This document shows, in pieces, positions 62,710 through 64,000 of a stretch of 64,000 nt of DNA. Made by a program: the position numbers and the translations under genes. The notes under the pieces were generated by a model. It had not been told where the DNA came from. It worked only from the letters and a program-made list of their open reading frames with translations, and did no database searches. Position 1 is the stretch's first letter. Each line of letters begins with the position of its first letter. Source of the DNA: Verrucomicrobiaceae bacterium (GTDB lineage Bacteria > Pseudomonadota > Gammaproteobacteria > Pseudomonadales > CAMLJR01); the NCBI GenBank assembly GCA_028293825.1, contig JAQGNY010000042.1, forward strand, positions 1 to 64,000. Reading direction: 5' to 3'.

Positions 62710-64000
62710 TCAGCTGCCCCGCCCGTCTGCAACCCGGTTCAGCGCAGGAACATCCGGCATGCTGGTGCGACTTAATGCCAGCAGCGTCGCCAAATCGATA
62801 ATGCCGTTACTCGCCAGACCTTGTTCTTGCTGAAATTGTTTTACGTTGGACAACAACGTCGCATCGTAAACCGTTGTCGATGGCTGTTCGCGCAGCGCCA
62901 GATAATGACTAACTAACCAGGCGGATTTGGAGGCGCCATCGGCAAGCTGTTCGCTGCGGTCGTAAACCTCGCGCTGCCAGCGGCGCTCATTGCGATGAAA
63001 ATGCCGATACAGCTGCGTATCGAACCACGCCACCAATGAATCGGTCGCACCGGGTTGCAACGGCAACTGCGCGACCGGTGCCGGCGCCAAAATTAAAACC
63101 TCACCGCGCCACAGCGGCGACAAATCCTTCAGCGCCACATGCCAGTCACGCGCGGCGAAATAAATATCGGCGCGATCCGCTTGTATTCGCTTCAACACCA
63201 CGTAGCGCGGAGTCGTGGCATCGGTGTGCAACACCAAAACCAATGGCACGTTGTAGCGCGTTACATCGTCGATTTTTATTTGTTCAAGCTGAAGACAACT
63301 TATATCGGGTGTACTTTGCGGGCACTCGGTAATTTTTTCTTTTTCACCCGAAGCACCGCGCCAGACATTCGTCAGCTCACCGAGCGCGATGGCCTTGTCA
63401 CCTTCTGTAGACTGCAAAGATTCTCGCCATTCTTTATCGTTTGCTACGGCATCGGTTGCCGGCGTTAAAAATACCGCGCGCTGCTGCCACGCGAAATAAA
63501 TCCCGATTAATAACGCTGCCGCAATTGCGCTGCCCACGGCAAATTGAATCCATGAAAAATCCGGTAATCCACGTTGCGAGCGCTGCTGCGGCAATACTTC
63601 ACGAGCGGCGCGGCGAATCATCGCCGTATCGACTTCGCCGCCATTTTCAGAATACACACCAAGCAACGCGCGATCGCACAGCAAATTAATTAATCGCGGA
63701 ATGCCTTTACTGAAGCGAAAAATCTTAGCGATCGCCGCTTTGGAAAATAATTGACCGCGACCACCCGCCACAGCAACGCGATGTTCGATATAACTCACCA
63801 CCTCGTCGCGTGCAAGCGGACGCAGGTGATAACGCGCGGTAATCCGCTGCGATAGCTGACGCAGCGAAGGCTGCGCCAATAATGTATTTAATTCCGGCTG
63901 CCCCAACAAAATTAATTGCAGCAATTTGCGTTCATTGGTTTCGAGATTGGTCAGCAAGCGCAATTGCTCGAGCACATCCGGCGCGAGGTTTTGCGCTTCG
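62710..64000 (-). CDS. gspA: Type II secretion assembly ATPase GspA/ExeA, N-terminus beyond window
   Basis: The frame is open to the window end, so the N-terminal ATPase part is outside. The visible sequence begins with the 'E-A-Q-N-L-A-P-D' Walker B context of ExeA-type AAA proteins, then 'EQLRLLTNLETNERKLLQLILLGQPEL' and 'LSQRITARYHLRPLARDEV'. A membrane helix ('FAVGSAIAAALLIGIYFAW') follows near residue 160 of the visible part. The C-terminus carries a peptidoglycan-binding domain ('VKQFQQEQGLASNGIIDLATLLAL'). Coupled to gspB. Confidence 0.92.
   Translation of the reverse strand, partial: EAQNLAPDVLEQLRLLTNLETNERKLLQLILLGQPELNTLLAQPSLRQLSQRITARYHLRPLARDEVVSYIEHRVAVAGGRGQLFSKAAIAKIFRFSKGIPRLINLLCDRALLGVYSENGGEVDTAMIRRAAREVLPQQRSQRGLPDFSWIQFAVGSAIAAALLIGIYFAWQQRAVFLTPATDAVANDKEWRESLQSTEGDKAIALGELTNVWRGASGEKEKITECPQSTPDISCLQLEQIKIDDVTRYNVPLVLVLHTDATTPRYVVLKRIQADRADIYFAARDWHVALKDLSPLWRGEVLILAPAPVAQLPLQPGATDSLVAWFDTQLYRHFHRNERRWQREVYDRSEQLADGASKSAWLVSHYLALREQPSTTVYDATLLSNVKQFQQEQGLASNGIIDLATLLALSRTSMPDVPALNRVADGRGS

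Noticed and set aside
1-64000. CRISPR arrays, rRNA genes and insertion sequences
   Set aside because: No regularly spaced repeats, no rRNA sequence and no transposase reading frame were seen on either strand.

Overview
The window is a stretch of chromosome from a gammaproteobacterium of the Pseudomonas/Cellvibrio branch. Several blocks keep the gene order familiar from Pseudomonas: gacA-uvrC-pgsA-tRNA(Gly-Cys-Leu); exbB-exbD-lpxK-kdsB-phosphatase-murB; comEC/DUF2062/lolCDE/PilZ; gap divergent from mfd, then csiV and the methylthioinosine phosphorylase; lexA-sulA; and fpr divergent from finR. The type II secretion genes, the five-gene TonB-ExbB-ExbD-ExbD-TPR operon and the secreted tannase-like esterase fit an environmental heterotroph that degrades polymers. 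No rRNA, CRISPR array or transposase was seen.

Layout. 1-1300: the end of a surface-adhesin-E-like protein and a zeta-toxin-like gene with a small upstream partner, next to tRNA-Leu; this looks like the edge of an integrated element. 1321-5000: three tRNAs, pgsA, uvrC, gacA (all minus). 5200-12060: a minus-strand envelope block (comEC, exbB, exbD, lpxK, kdsB, phosphatase, murB), tightly packed and partly translationally coupled. 12200-15280: DUF2062 protein, a secreted tandem SnoaL-like protein, then htpX on the minus strand behind a manganese (yybP-ykoY class) riboswitch with its own promoter and terminator. 15284-20376: lolCDE (minus) divergent from PilZ and DAHP-synthase-like genes. 20567-32315: accessory metabolism (KgtP-like transporter, tannase-like esterase, GlxA-type regulator, NDH-2-like oxidoreductase, a PP2C/Ser-Thr kinase fusion beside a formate/nitrite channel with an attenuator-like leader, lipocalin, DUF1428, VOC and SDR proteins). 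32400-35880: an AT-rich insertion with a two-gene Gabija-like defence module (OLD-family nuclease plus UvrD-like helicase). 35888-45432: Old Yellow Enzyme relative, then the alpha-2-macroglobulin/PbpC pair. 45617-55670: gap, mfd, csiV, phosphorylase, lexA-sulA, fpr/finR. 55736-64000: the TonB operon, then gspD convergent with gspB and gspA (cut by the window end).

How the parts work together. The envelope theme is strong: LPS precursor synthesis (KdsB, LpxK), peptidoglycan (MurB, PbpC), lipoprotein sorting (LolCDE), membrane proteolysis (HtpX), protein trapping (alpha-2-macroglobulin), two ExbB/ExbD energisers and the T2SS. DNA damage functions recur as well (UvrC, Mfd, LexA, SulA).

The observation most worth following is the Mn2+ riboswitch in front of htpX. 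Its P1 helix, an anti-P1 hairpin, an antiterminator and a terminator can be drawn as mutually exclusive pairings, which predicts that Mn2+ turns on a membrane protease. Next come the ANTAR-like hexaloop/terminator leader of the formate/nitrite channel and the Gabija-like module.
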